Assembly (NCBI GenBank): GCA_027627225.1
Contig: CM051029.1
Location: 19,884,656-19,948,655 of the forward strand
DNA from: Congeria kusceri
Lineage: Eukaryota; Mollusca; Bivalvia; Myida; Dreissenidae
Direction of reading: 5' to 3'
Length of the DNA stretch: 64,000 nucleotides
Positions 45,605-57,500 of the stretch are shown piece by piece. The position numbers and the translations under genes are program-made. The first letter of the stretch is position 1. Every line of letters begins with the position of its first letter. The notes under the pieces were generated by a model. It ran no database searches, was not told the origin of the DNA, and saw only the letters and a list, made by a program, of their open reading frames with translations.

Positions 45605-48600
45605 TGGTCGGGTTAAAGTCGCATGCTCCAATTGATCGTATCGAATTCATTTTCCCTTCAATATATTATTTTATGTGGTAGTAAATGCTATATGAAATCA
45701 GTACAAAGACGTCAATTTGTATATTTATGTTTAATGATTATTTGATTAAGTCGAAAACATTTCGTTCCTTTTTTCTTAAATATAATCAAATTGACAGTTG
45801 CTTATAAAAACTCTACATATAACAAGTAATCAGAATTTCACTACACCATTAATGATTATAAATGCTCATTTACACCATATTAATTGCGATTTTGTAGATA
45901 TGTATCTGTGTATTATGATGTTAATCGTCCAAAAAAAGATCCAATGACAAGAACACACCAATGTTTATTAAATGGTTGCTACGTCTTTACATCAAGAACA
46001 TAACTTGACTAACACCACTGAGCATTCAAGGCGATATAATTTGACATCCTCTAACAAATGATGAAATATACTTGAGTGAAGCTCGGATTAATTAACCTGA
46101 CATTCATACACGCATGATTAGCGCAATACACGCTTGAAATATATCGTATATTAATAGTAGGTTTTGTTCGTGCACGTATTTCAAGTTTTTATTGGTGTCA
46201 TATCGGCATCGTTAGTGCGAAAGTTGTACTGCGGACAGGTCTTCAGACATATGTTCCGGATTGCCTGCTTAAACGATATCAACAACGTCAGATGATATAT
46301 ATTGTAAATCAACATATTAATAACGTTCAAAATCAAAAACATTAACATGCATATCGTTAAATGTGAGTTCGGAATAGAGATTTCAGTGTGATGAGTTATA
46401 TAAATTGAACCCATTAGTAATCACTAAATACTTTTTTTACTGCATCATAATTTTTGGATTTGATTTTGCTTACATTTCAGGCGGCCATGTTTAAATTGAA
46501 TGATACTAATAACACCAGAAACATTTACGAACATACTTTATAACGTGTACCGGATAATTGCGGAAGTTTAATTCCATAAAGAGAGTCTACACACATTTAT
46601 GCAAATTGAAATAACACACTGCTGACATACTGCATGCTTAATATTTACAGTGCACATTATAACAGTACAATCAATACTGTGATTTTAATTCAATGCTTAT
46701 TCTAATATCGCGCTTCCTATTACCTAATGTTTGCCATTATTTTTCATGTATTATGAATTAGGAGTAGTAGCTAAATCTACCATCTCTGTATGACAATAAT
46801 TTTGAATGAACTGGTTTCAAACTTTTCTGATGCAAATTTGCTATATTCATTATTTGTAAAACGTTCAGACGAATGATTTTAAGGATTAAGTGTGTTCCAT
46901 GTTTGTTTTAATCTTTCTCATATCAGTAAGACACTAGTTAAATACGATTGTAATAACGGTTTATCAATACAGCGGATCTAAAGCTTGTAAATGGAAAAAC
47001 AATATTGCAAGCCTGTTTACAAAAATCAATAATTATGTGAATCAATACAAGCAATTTTATCCGCGCAAATATTTGTTAAATAATACATTTGCCCGCAATC
47101 TACCGGGACGCAGCTTTATGTTGCAGATACAAACTGGAAATGAAATGGCTTGATAAGAAATCAGGATTTTATCCAAATAATTACGTGTAAGAGAAGTGGT
47201 AAGTAATATAATATGAAAATATGAAACTCCAGATGTATGAAAAAGGAATGAAACAACAGCAACATTATTTGCATCATGCGATCATTTATGTCAAGCAAGT
47301 GGCCAATTGCACAATTGCAAAATACAACAAAATGGACAACACCAAACAAAAAGGGTCCTATGTTATGGTATTCATAAATCGTTAATATTCAACTATATAC
47401 GACATGTCTATACGCGATACTCTGATACTAACACAGTACAAGACATTGACAAACGGAGACATTAATAATATATGTTATTCGACCTTTTATGTTCACATCA
47501 TTTGTGTAGGAGTACAGCGATTTCAAAAATTGAATCAATACCAATATGAAATATTAGTTGCACGGAATGGAGTTGTTAGTATGCAAGATAAAGTAGTCAC
47601 ATCACTGTCAGATTTACCATATAAGGGCATAACCAAAGGCGGTATGATGTGATACAGGTTCAATGTAGCTAAGATGTAGTCATATGTACGTGAAACAAAG
47701 TCTGACATATATATAATATCTCACAAAGTGTGTATTACTATTCAGAAATTGTCACTACATTTCGCTCATATCAAGGGATGCAATACGATGCATGTTACTA
47801 AAGTAGTGCGCACGGGATTATTGTCCCTTTACATTAATCCTAGTTTTAAGGCTAAGATCAATAAACTGATTAGTTAAATTTACCAGTTAGACACTATTGT
47901 GCTCGCGTACGTGTAATCTGTATATTAAACAGCAAACCATTACTAATCCAATGAAGCGACGCGATGTTACCTGCTATTGTTTATGTCACTATTGAGCTCA
48001 TGTACGTGTATTTTGTATGTTAAACGATTTCTAAAATTTGGCATACATTTATATGCGTAAAAATAATTACTTCCAAATGTATATATATACATATATACAT
48101 AAAAACGCCTGCTATTATATATACAAGACTCGGATTGGTGTTTAATACGTTTGCTGTGTGTTCAGTATCCGTATCGAAAGGCAACTGGCAACGAAGTGTA
48201 GAATGCAAGACACTCATTCGTTTAGCCGGGAGTAGGCGGCGCTTGTCAGCAATCTCTGACACTAGGTACATGCCGGTATGTTTAACTGAACTCTTCAATA
48301 CCTCGAATTAGTTGTGTTCTTGTTTGACATACAAACGTTTTCGACAATTATTTAAACTATTTACACTAGTATATAGGATATAAATTAGTAATTTAGAATA
48401 TATTATGCACATTAAATAGACCAAGCATTATGATGGCAAAATAAGCTGAATAAATGTGAACGAAATATTTAAATAATATTGCATACAATTACTGAATGGG
48501 ACATGTTAAATGGCTAAATTTATGGATTGGTATTTTTTTGTTTAACAATTGTTGCATTTTCTACTTGAAAAAGGTTTCAATAAGAAGATTGTGTTTTACA

Positions 48601-50415
48601 TAATATGTGCACTTCTTATTTCCCTGCTTTCGATGTGCAAGTTATTTGAAAGTAGCAGGTCAATGACATCCATCAAAATCTTACTGTAAATGAGATTGAG
48701 CGTAACATTTCTACGTTTTAAACCTAGATTGCCCGCATTTAAGAAGTGTGTGTCGTGTTGGCTGTTAGAATAATACCTGCTACGCGTGTACGAATTATAT
48801 AGACCATTGAACACACGGAGGTTATACTGTTGTGTTCCAGTATTACATTGAAACGCTGTATATTTCCACGGCTGCACCAATTCATAACTTTGTTGTGCTC
48901 ACGTACGCTCGTATTAAGATGACAACTAAAGCAACATATGTCAGTTGCTCAGTTTGATATTTAATAAGCATGACGTAACTAAACGAATGCCCGTTTACAG
49001 TTTATAAACCGATTATTTAAAGCTTTGATATTTAATTGTGTGTCTTTGTCAATTTTGTCATTGAAGCGATTACCTCGTTCAATCAGTTTAACACGATTAT
49101 TGCACACAAACGCTATCCGTTCGTTCATTCATTGATCACAAAGATCTTTAATAGGGCAGCTTTACATGTATAAAATATTTAAAGAAAACAATACCCCTGA
49201 GGTATCGAATCATTGGTTTGATAATCTCCATCAACTATTCCTGCATTATCTTTTTGACGTTTAAGTGTAAATGTTTCAGTAGATATACGCGCATTGTTTA
49301 TTAAAGTTTATCATTTACACGTTACAGCATGTTTGGTAAATACTACTGTTATATACGTTATATTTGAGGTAATTCATAATTGTATATGCATAACATTACA
49401 ACATATAAAATATGTCAGTGTAACAACTACAACTACTTCGTATACTAATACAACAACAATAACAATAACGACGGCAACAACAACAACAACAATATCAAAT
49501 ACTATGCTACTTCCATTTGAACATCTATCCAAACGACAATATAAAAATGTAAACATGAATGGTGTTCGCCATTTCATTTTCTTAAGGACATGTTTTGCAT
49601 AATTTGACACTGAAACATACAACCAAACAAAATATTTATCATGTTTTCTATAGTTCCCCACATTTTATCTAAAAAGTAAATACACAATAACCTTTAGTGG
49701 ATAGGCAATAACTAGTTATTATTCGTATAAATTAAAGTTGTGATCAGAGTTTTCGTATTTTGGGATTGCGTATTGTGGACTTGATTTAGAAAACTATTAA
49801 TTTAATCAAGTGAATTGAACATGTATGCTCATGCTTAACATATATATTAAGGGATAATACCATTCAAATTATAATATAATAACTCTGATCTATGGAAACA
49901 ACTCGCTTAAATGTATTATAAGGCGACCTGTTTTGAAGTTGATTCGCAGTTGGCATATTTGACATATTCATTAATGAAATCATGTCAACATATCAGATTC
50001 GTATTTGTGTTTAAATTGTATAGACTCAATTATATTTACACATACACACGTAAATATATTTATTACAGTAAGTCAAATCCGCGTAAACGCCACTTATACT
50101 TGTTATTTGCAGCGCACAGTCGCGTTGATTCTGATTTTATAGTAATGATGTATTGTTCCACAACGCCTTTTTTATTGTATTACCTAACTGGTGGAATTAA
50201 ACGAACAGATATGCGTGACGGTATGTTTGCAACCTTTGTCAATAGCAAGAGATAACGCAAATTATTTCCTTTTTTTATAATTTTAAAACGTTTCGAAAAT
50301 TAATTATTGGGATAACACATCTGATTGACAGCATTATCCACGCATGGCTCTATTTGGTATAAATGTTACATATATGCTATGATTTTTAACGTAGAATAAT
50401 GTGAAATACGCAATA
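45605..50415. other. largely non-coding DNA
   Basis: I found no convincing exon. Weak features: a tandem pair of about 98 bp at 47,895-48,035 (CACTATTGxGCTCxxGTACGTGTA), an open piece after a GTGTGTTCAG acceptor at 48,162-48,309, and a CAA/ACA microsatellite at 49,425-49,495. Confidence 0.4.
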
Positions 50416-50419
50416 CTGA

Positions 50420-50462
50420 ATGTATAATTGTATAATTGTATAATTGAATAATTGTATAATTT
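50420..50462. repeat. 8-bp tandem repeat GTATAATT
   Basis: Five near-perfect copies of GTATAATT (one as GAATAATT), ending two bases before the donor of the stalk exon. Confidence 0.85.
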
Positions 50463-50464
50463 AC

Positions 50465-50503
50465 CATGGGTAGGCCCTTCGGTGCTTGTTGATCCATTGG
50501 CAA
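50465..50503 (-). CDS. 39-nt Ser/Thr stalk exon
   Basis: Acceptor TTTTCTAG, donor CATG/GTAAAT. Phase 1 in and phase 1 out, encoding ANGSTSTEGPTH with an NGS sequon. The symmetric phase-1 structure equals that of the Ig exon upstream and allows it to be skipped or added without frame change. Such short Ser/Thr exons typically form the membrane-proximal stalk of Ig receptors. Confidence 0.45.
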
Positions 50504-50629
50504 CTAGAAAATAAAAAATAAATGTCGATACTATTTTGTTAATGAATGATACAATACTGTCACTGAAGTGCTGTTTCGCAAGCTTTGCTTGTTTTTAAAC
50601 ACAGATGTTTACCAATTATATTCAATGAT

Positions 50630-51300
50630 TTTGTTTGGATAGGTCCTTCCAACCGTTTCTGTTCAGAGCGCATCTAAAAATGCATGGTCAAATTAGTGAT
50701 GAAACGCGTATGCGGTAAACTTGTGATTTCGCAGAGTACATAAATTGGTTCTTCTTGTAAAGATTTTACACCACTGTTTGATTGATACGGGTATAATCAA
50801 AGCGCCGAAGGCACTTGTGCATAATACTGGACAAAACTCAGCGTTTATAGCAAATCAAATCTAAATTTAACAGAGCAGTTTCGAAATATAGTTTTTGTTT
50901 TCTAAACAAATCTCAGTCTATAGTTTTGAATAATATTATATTATATAATATCATAAATAATCAAGAATAACATTAAACAAATAATATTCATATAACATTC
51001 ATTAATAGTTACTGAAAATGCTTACTAGTGCACTTATACATTTGTATTCCAATTTAATTTTTTTAACATAACGTCTGATGAAACTTATCTATTGGTCTTA
51101 AACACTTATCCCGATTGGCACTAAAGACCCGTTATGAAATATTTACATTGGCAGAATGTTTTGTAAATATGTTGACAATAAAATAGTATTAAAATTGTCT
51201 ATATGAATCAGTAATTCAAATCCCTAATGTTACTAGCGAAATATCGAATATACATATCGATAATGCAAGTATTCCACTTACTGTTAAATATGTGTCATAT
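50630..51300. repeat. duplicated Ig-exon flank, copy 1 (exon body lost)
   Basis: Closely matches 51,690-52,200: the first 50 bp of the Ig exon (ATAGGTCCTTCCAAC..CCGTTTCTGTT), its acceptor area, TGGTTCTTCTTGTAAAGATTTTACA, ATACTGGACAAAxCTC, AGCAAATCAAATCTAAATTTAACAGAGCAG, GATGAAACTTATxTATTGGTCTTAAACACTTATC and CAATAAAATxGTATTAAAATTG. Only the 5' edge of the exon is retained. Confidence 0.8.
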
Positions 51301-51382
51301 ATACAAATATGACCCACCAATTGGATACGAAGATTTTGTTTGTGCTATGAACAACATATTTTGCTTATAACGTGATACTTAC

Positions 51383-51727
51383 AATTAAGATGTATGGTGT
51401 AGGTGTTGTTGCTTAATGTAATAACACCCCCTATACTAGCAGAGCAACGCCAGCTTTCTCCTTCGTTAGTAGAATTTGCTGCTTTTATAGCACACGTGTA
51501 CACTGTTGAATTGCAGAAACATTCTAAGAAGTCGGGTGCATTGTCAGAACAATTGTTTCCGTCAATCTGTTGAATCACGATTGTTTGTTGAGAACTTCCG
51601 TTTTGTGTCCTTAGCCAGTTAATAAGGATGGCCGGAGATGATGTAGAACATACGAATGATAGTCTGCTACCCAGATCCGGTTCTCCGATAGGTCCTTCCA
51701 ACTGAACCGTTTCTGTTAACAGCGCAT
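51383..51727 (-). CDS. Ig-domain exon, variable-type, intact
   Basis: Acceptor CATTTGTAG, donor AATT/GTAAGT, phase 1 in and out, 345 nt, no stop. Encodes one Ig domain: ETVQLEGPIGEPDLGSRL then SFVCSTSSPAILINWLRT (first Cys and Trp), a loop with GNNCSDNAPDFLECFCNST VYTC, and GESWRCSASIG with the last Cys, ending in an N-linked sequon region SNNTYTIHL. Extra cysteines in the FLECFCNSTVYTC part are shared with the exon at 63,109-63,447 and suggest a third disulphide specific to this family. It probably lies in the extracellular part of a membrane receptor. I cannot name the family; it is not a lectin or FREP that I recognise. Confidence 0.75.
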
Positions 51728-52200
51728 CTACAAATGCACGAAAAAATTAAAGATAAAATGCTTATGCGGTAAACGTGTGATTTACGCAGACTACTTATAT
51801 TGGTTCTTCTTGTAAAGATTTTACACAACTGGTTGATTGTTAAGGGTATAATCAAAGCGGTGAAGGCACTAAAGCGTAATACTGGACAAACCTCGGTGTT
51901 TATAGCAAATCAAATCTAAATTTAACAGAGCAGATAATAATTTATTTTTTATATCATAACGTCCGATGAAACTTATATATTGGTCTTAAACACTTATCTC
52001 GATTGGCACTAACGACCCGTTATGTTTACATTAGCAGAATGTTTTGCAAATATGTTGACAATAAAATCGTATTAAAATTGCTTATATGAATTAGTAAGTC
52101 AAATCCCTAATGTTACTAGCAAAATATGGAATATACATAACGCTTATGCAAGTATTCCACTTACTGTTAAACATGCCTCATAAATAAAAATGTGAACATC
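51690..52200. repeat. duplicated Ig-exon flank, copy 2
   Basis: Partner of 50,630-51,300, here attached to the complete Ig exon. About 85-90% similar by eye. Confidence 0.8.
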
Positions 52201-52306
52201 TACTAAATTATGTACGTGTGTATACACACAATTTATGCAGACATATTCATAAAAGGCAGCATTTACAAAATTTAAAAGATCACCTGCACTCTATACATAA
52301 AATGCA

Positions 52307-52435
52307 ATGATTAAAGTTATTTCGATTGTTGAATCTGCTCTAAACGCCAAGCTTCGATATGTACAAATTGAAGATATCGAAGAAACCGTCTCACCTGCCA
52401 AGGACTCTTCAGGTCTAGTGTATGCGGACACTTAA
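52307..52435 (+). CDS. short ITIM-like cytoplasmic tail ORF or exon
   Basis: A 42-residue frame beginning MIKVISIVESALNAK and containing LRYVQIEDIEE and, at the very end, GLVYADT before TAA. LRYVQI fits the inhibitory I/V/L-x-Y-x-x-I/L/V pattern and VYADT resembles the second tail tyrosine of paired receptors. Tyr spacing is 22 residues. A weak acceptor (TTAAAG) precedes 52,316, so this may be the last exon of a + strand receptor. No membrane exon was found upstream on +. The opposite strand has a good donor-like CAG/GTGAGA at the same place, which is an alternative explanation. Confidence 0.35.
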   Translation: MIKVISIVESALNAKLRYVQIEDIEETVSPAKDSSGLVYADT

Positions 52436-52439
52436 ATGA

Positions 52440-54585
52440 CCATATAATAACTTTCAAATGAAAAGTCTTACCCGTTATCAAGGGCATTCTGGGCAATTTA
52501 AGAGGGATGACATATGTAAAATTAAATACAGTGGTTTTATATGTTAATGTTTTTACTGCGAACTAATATTTGTTACAGTATCAGTGCTCTTATGTTCAGA
52601 AAATAAATCGCTGAATTATATTCTTGTTAACTAGACAGAATCATCAAACACGACCTGTTATACAAAATAACATGTTTTTCCCAAAGTGTCAAACGTTTAA
52701 AAGAAAATATTCGCATAACTTCATTTAATTAATCCAACGTTAGGTGTTTAACTATCTAACATTAGTGTCAACATATAAATAAGACATAAACAGATACATG
52801 GCTTGGCGATTTATTATCTCCAAATGAGATGTTCAAAATATATATTGCTTATTAAAAACAGACTTTAAAATATATGTTGTGTCGTAATGTTCGATTTGTC
52901 TCTCAACCATGACGTTTTTAATTGGGTATGTTGTCAAACCTGTAGCTAATGTCTTAGGCCCTATGTAAAACTAGACACAGTCACTTACAGCATCTTATTA
53001 TTATGTATGAGTGAAATATGTAAGGCCTGTTAAAACAAATGTGAATTAAAAATGGAAAAATATAGTGTCTGGCAAGATAACTGATTAGCCAAAGTCTGTA
53101 TGATGATAATACTCTGTACTGTTTAAAATACTTAAAGAAAGTTACTCACATAATATTGTATGATACAACTGCTTAAAAAAATGTGTTCTCTTACAAGTGA
53201 TAAAGCCTCTGGAGAAGCAACTCCTTATCTTCTGTAAAAAAGTAGATGGAACTAATATTTGTGTCTGTCAAGGATCCAGGACCTAAGGAATGAAAGGCTG
53301 ACCACAATCTATATAAACTCTTATTCTCACGTGTCTGCAAGCTGTAGTTTTATGATATGTGATCTGGAGTGTAACCGACAAATTTTGATATTATCTATGA
53401 CTCGTGATTACCGGTAAACTGCAAAGTTCATGTTGTTCTTTATTTTGATAAAATGAGTAAAACAATGAGTGAACATGCCCGGTCACCAGTCAACATATGA
53501 ATTTAACATAAGTCGGTGACAACGGGATGAATAGGCTAGGATAAGAATGTCTATCATTCTTGTCGGCGCGCCACCTGACATATTTAAATAATTCATCAAT
53601 GATGTACAATGTAGAAGGTCTCATAACGTACAACTGTATTTTTTTTAACAAGTGAACTCGTTATGTGATCATACATTGAAATCTGTTAATTTTAGCTTAC
53701 TGCCATGTTCTAATCAAATGCATTATTATAAGTATTACCATTTGACATAATAGGTATATTCAAAACGTCACTTCTTACTTTCGCGTAGCCTAATCTGACT
53801 AGTTGGATGTATACACAGCTGTAAAGAAATGCTGTGACGATCATAGCTCGTTCGGCTTTCAAACTGCAATACACTAAGTTGTTCGGCGAAAAACTAAAAT
53901 GAGATTTGATAACATATTGTAGTATATGAATGTGTTGCCTAGTGAGCGCACAGTGTTGTGAACGAGTTTTATTGTGTTGTGTGTGTGAATTATTAACTGC
54001 TTTTGAATGGTTTAATATGGTTTGATATTGGTTAATCCTATAGATGCTTCCACAAATGTCAACTGTACTCAAATTAATCTGCAATATTATCCAACAATCA
54101 CACTTGAATAACACGTGTTTAGAGGTTAAACTATTTTATACAAAAGAGCACGTGCATTATATTTGTGATATTTAAACTAGCACGTGGTAACGTTTGTGAT
54201 ACAAGTATTATGCAAATATATGCGTTTTGGTCATATAGGACTGACTTACTACTTTGCAGGTTACCAACGTTATACTCAATTCAGTATATTTATTGCATAC
54301 AACATATTAACATACTTACAGCGACAAGAAACATTACACACTGTAGGTATGACATGGGAATAAAACCACAAAATGACAAATTGTATAAGTCTTCAGACAC
54401 GTTTTTACATATATTTGTGGATAGCAACTATTTGTTTTGTTTTTCTAAGTGCATTATCGTGATATAACCATTTCGCTAAATAAAAAATAGACGTGTTTGA
54501 TCTGACAAATAACATATTTGCGAATTTTTGTAACGATGGCCAAGTATATAAAATGTAGCTCTGATACAGTGATTTTTCAAACATT
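52440..54585. other. no gene recognised
   Basis: AT-rich sequence with scattered short frames and no repeat family that I can name. Confidence 0.45.
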
Positions 54586-54591
54586 ACACAA

Positions 54592-55520
54592 GGTATGACG
54601 GGAGCAAGCAATTTTCTCGAGCAGCCGTTTTCCGTTGGATTGCTTAATTGAAGGAAGGGAGGTATTGTGTTGAGAATGAAGCAAGCTCAGGCAACAGAGG
54701 CAACAAGTGATGAAAGAGTCCACAAAGTAAAGCTGGTATGTACAGAATGATCGATGATCCACATGTGCGGAAGCAGCCAAGTCATAGATAGTCATAACTG
54801 ACAAGTTGAACATTCAACGTATTGCCGCGAGTTGGGTACCCCACGCACTGACCACAGAACAAAAACTGGCAAGAGTGGAGGTCGCAAAACAGTTACTCGA
54901 AAGATATAAGAATGAAGGTAATATCTTTTTCAATAGGATTGTATATAGTAATAGATGCGACTTGGATAGAGTTATGAACCAGAATTAAAAAGGCAATCAT
55001 CAGAATGGCATATATCAGGGTCTCCAATGCCGATACAATTTAGAAGAAAACAGGCGACCGTTACAATGTTGATGATTTTCGGCTATGATTATAAAGGCGT
55101 TCTTTCTGCTCGCCGGGTTCCGGTTGGAAAAACTGGCAACCAAGAGCATTATCGTGCATCTCTTATGAGTACCTTGCAAAATCGTCCGGAGCTATTGGAA
55201 GCCACGTCATGAATACTGCATGACAACGCCGCCTTTCATAAACGGGGACGTTCACGTCACTGATGACGTCATACGACTGGCATGTCTCACCCATCTTATG
55301 CGCCAGATGTGAGTCTACCAGACTTTGACTTATTTCCCAAGTTGAAAGGAACACTCAGAGACGTGCGATTTGACGATTTAGACAGTCTAGAAGTTGACGT
55401 TGCCAATTGAATAAGACGTATAAACTTTGGTTGCCTAGCACATGGATTAAAAGTCTTCCACACCGATGGACTTCTGTGGTTGAAATGGGTGGATCCTATA
55501 TTGAACGAATGTAGAAAGGT
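54592..55520 (+). mobile_element. mariner transposase relic
   Basis: Reading order: helix-turn-helix part (GSKQFSRAAVFRWI), a linker with NIQRIAASWVPHALTTEQK, ARVEVAKQLLERYKNEG, the site of the first catalytic Asp (degraded to VYSNRCDLDRV where GDETW is expected), GVLSARRVPVGKTGNQEHYR, ILHDNAAFH with the second Asp, YAPDVSLPDFDLFPKLK with the third Asp, and a C-terminal end with RRINFGCLAHGLK. The layout is that of a mariner-family cut-and-paste transposase (about 345 residues when complete). Several frameshifts and stops and the altered first catalytic site make it dead. Terminal inverted repeats were not identified. Confidence 0.75.
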
Positions 55521-55689
55521 ATAATTGTTGAAATGATTTGCTTTTTAAATGTTGGCATATTCTCACTTATTATTTAATGACCCTCGTAATTATGTATATT
55601 TTAACCAAATTTTTCTGAAGAAAGATTTCGGTTATAAGATTGGCGTATGTCGTTGGGCGGGCTGGCGAGCAGGCATGCGTAGCGCTTAT

Positions 55690-56335
55690 CGTTTCCGCTC
55701 TCTAACTCGAGAACGGATTTGGCTATTGTAAAGAAACTTTATACATAGATACGTTATATCGAGACCTCGCCTGGAACTGCATATGGGATGGGTGGGGTCA
55801 AGGTCACTGGTACTAACAACAGAAAAAACGTTTTCGCTCAATAACTTATGAATAGATTGAGATATTTGAATGAAACTTCATACATAATTACCTCAAAATT
55901 TAGACCTAACTTGGGATTGCATATTGAGTGGATGGGATTGATATTACTGTTACTATGAATATAAAAAGGGTTTTCGTTCAATAACTTGAGAACGCATTGA
56001 GATATTGTAATGAACTATAATACATATAAACCTTATATCAAAACCTCGCTATGGACTGCGTATGAAGTGGGTGAGGTCAAGGTAAAGGGCACCGTAACTA
56101 AAAATAGAAAAATAGTTTCCGCTCAATAACTTGAGAATACATTTAGCTATTTTAATGAAACTTCATACATAGATACTTGATATTTATACATAGCTTGGGA
56201 TTGCGTAAATGGTGAGTGGGGTCAAGCTCGAGCTCACCGTTACTAAAGATTGACAAACCGTTATTGTTTTATAGCTTGAGAAGACATTGAGATATTTTAA
56301 TGAAACTTCATATGTAGACTCGACAAAGTTTGTGT
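55690..56335. repeat. about 150-bp tandem repeats, four to five units
   Basis: Each unit has TTTxCGCTCAATAACTTGAGAA, CATTGAGATATTxTAATGAAACTT, CATACATAGATAC, a CCTxGCTTGGGATTGCATA block and GTGGGTGGGGTCAAGGTCAC..GTTACTA. The copy order is head to tail. The family is of a type widespread in mollusc intergenic DNA. Confidence 0.8.
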
Positions 56336-56339
56336 TCGT

Positions 56340-57225
56340 TGCATTTACACGTTTGTTGTAATATATTTTCGCTATGAGCACTGCATATTTTGGACAGGTT
56401 ATACAAATGTAATGTAATAACTGTTAAACGTCTCAGTAGAAACAGCACCACTGCTGCAAAAATCACAACAGCAGCATCAACAATAATAAAAACATATACT
56501 TCTACAACGCTACTTAATCTAATACTACTACAATAACTCCTGCTACTATTGATACAACTACGCTAATACTACTATGGTATATTAGTATAGTAGTCATATT
56601 ATATTATATTACCTTGTATATTGGTTTGTAAAGCCAAATATATTAAACCTAACTTGAACATATCCATTTTAACGCGTAACACGCGAACAAGTCGACAGCG
56701 ATATACAAACCTTTGGTAAACACTGTGGTTTATAAGCCGATGTCGTTCAATAACATGTTAGCAATACATAATGTATTCAACATACGGATACGGTTAGGCG
56801 CATTCGCTACTAGCGTTTTCTGATTGCGTATCATATTAGTAGCCGGACTACGTTTATAAAATAAACAGAACATTAATAAAAGCAGTTGATAATCTTAACT
56901 CCGGTAAATATTTCTTCCTAGTGGCATCCAAAACAGCATTCTTTATACATCACTCATTGTTCAACATCTCCAGAGGCACACAGTTTTACTGCTATTTTAT
57001 CACAATCAAATAACATTATTTCGATTTCACCTTTGTGAAACACAAGGCAAAATAGAATAACATACATCGATGGTCATTTATTATGCATTTAATCAATACA
57101 AATAAAATACTAATAATAATATCCACTAAACAAAGCAACACAAAACCATTCAGAGCTAATGTGTTTTCGCTAGTTGTAAAAGACGTCAAAGCTACTTCCC
57201 TTCCTCATCGTGCTTCGCCGCCTCA
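56340..57225. other. no gene recognised
   Basis: AT-rich. A weak trinucleotide-like stretch (CTACTACAATAACTCC) lies at 56,520-56,570. Confidence 0.45.
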
Positions 57226-57435
57226 TCATCATCCTACTACTCTAAAACTACTACTACAACAACAACAACAACAACAACTAGTACTTATACTTCTTAAACA
57301 ACTGCAACAGCAACAACAACACCAACTATTACTACTACTACTACTACCACTACTATTACTATTAGTATACTATTACTACTTCTACTACTACATCAACTAC
57401 TACTAAAACTACTACTTCTATTATTACTTCTTTTT

Positions 57436-57482
<47 letters not shown>

Positions 57483-57500
57483 GCAACTACTATTACTAAG
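57225..57500. repeat. CTA/ACA/CAA trinucleotide microsatellite
   Basis: Degenerate runs of CTA, ACA and CAA triplets with a pure CTA run at 57,433-57,482. The Leu/Gln-rich frame across it is a repeat product. Confidence 0.9.

Noticed and set aside
48162..48309. Possible + strand tail exon after a GTGTGTTCAG acceptor
   Set aside because: Open for about 48 codons but has no recognisable motif, domain or partner exon.
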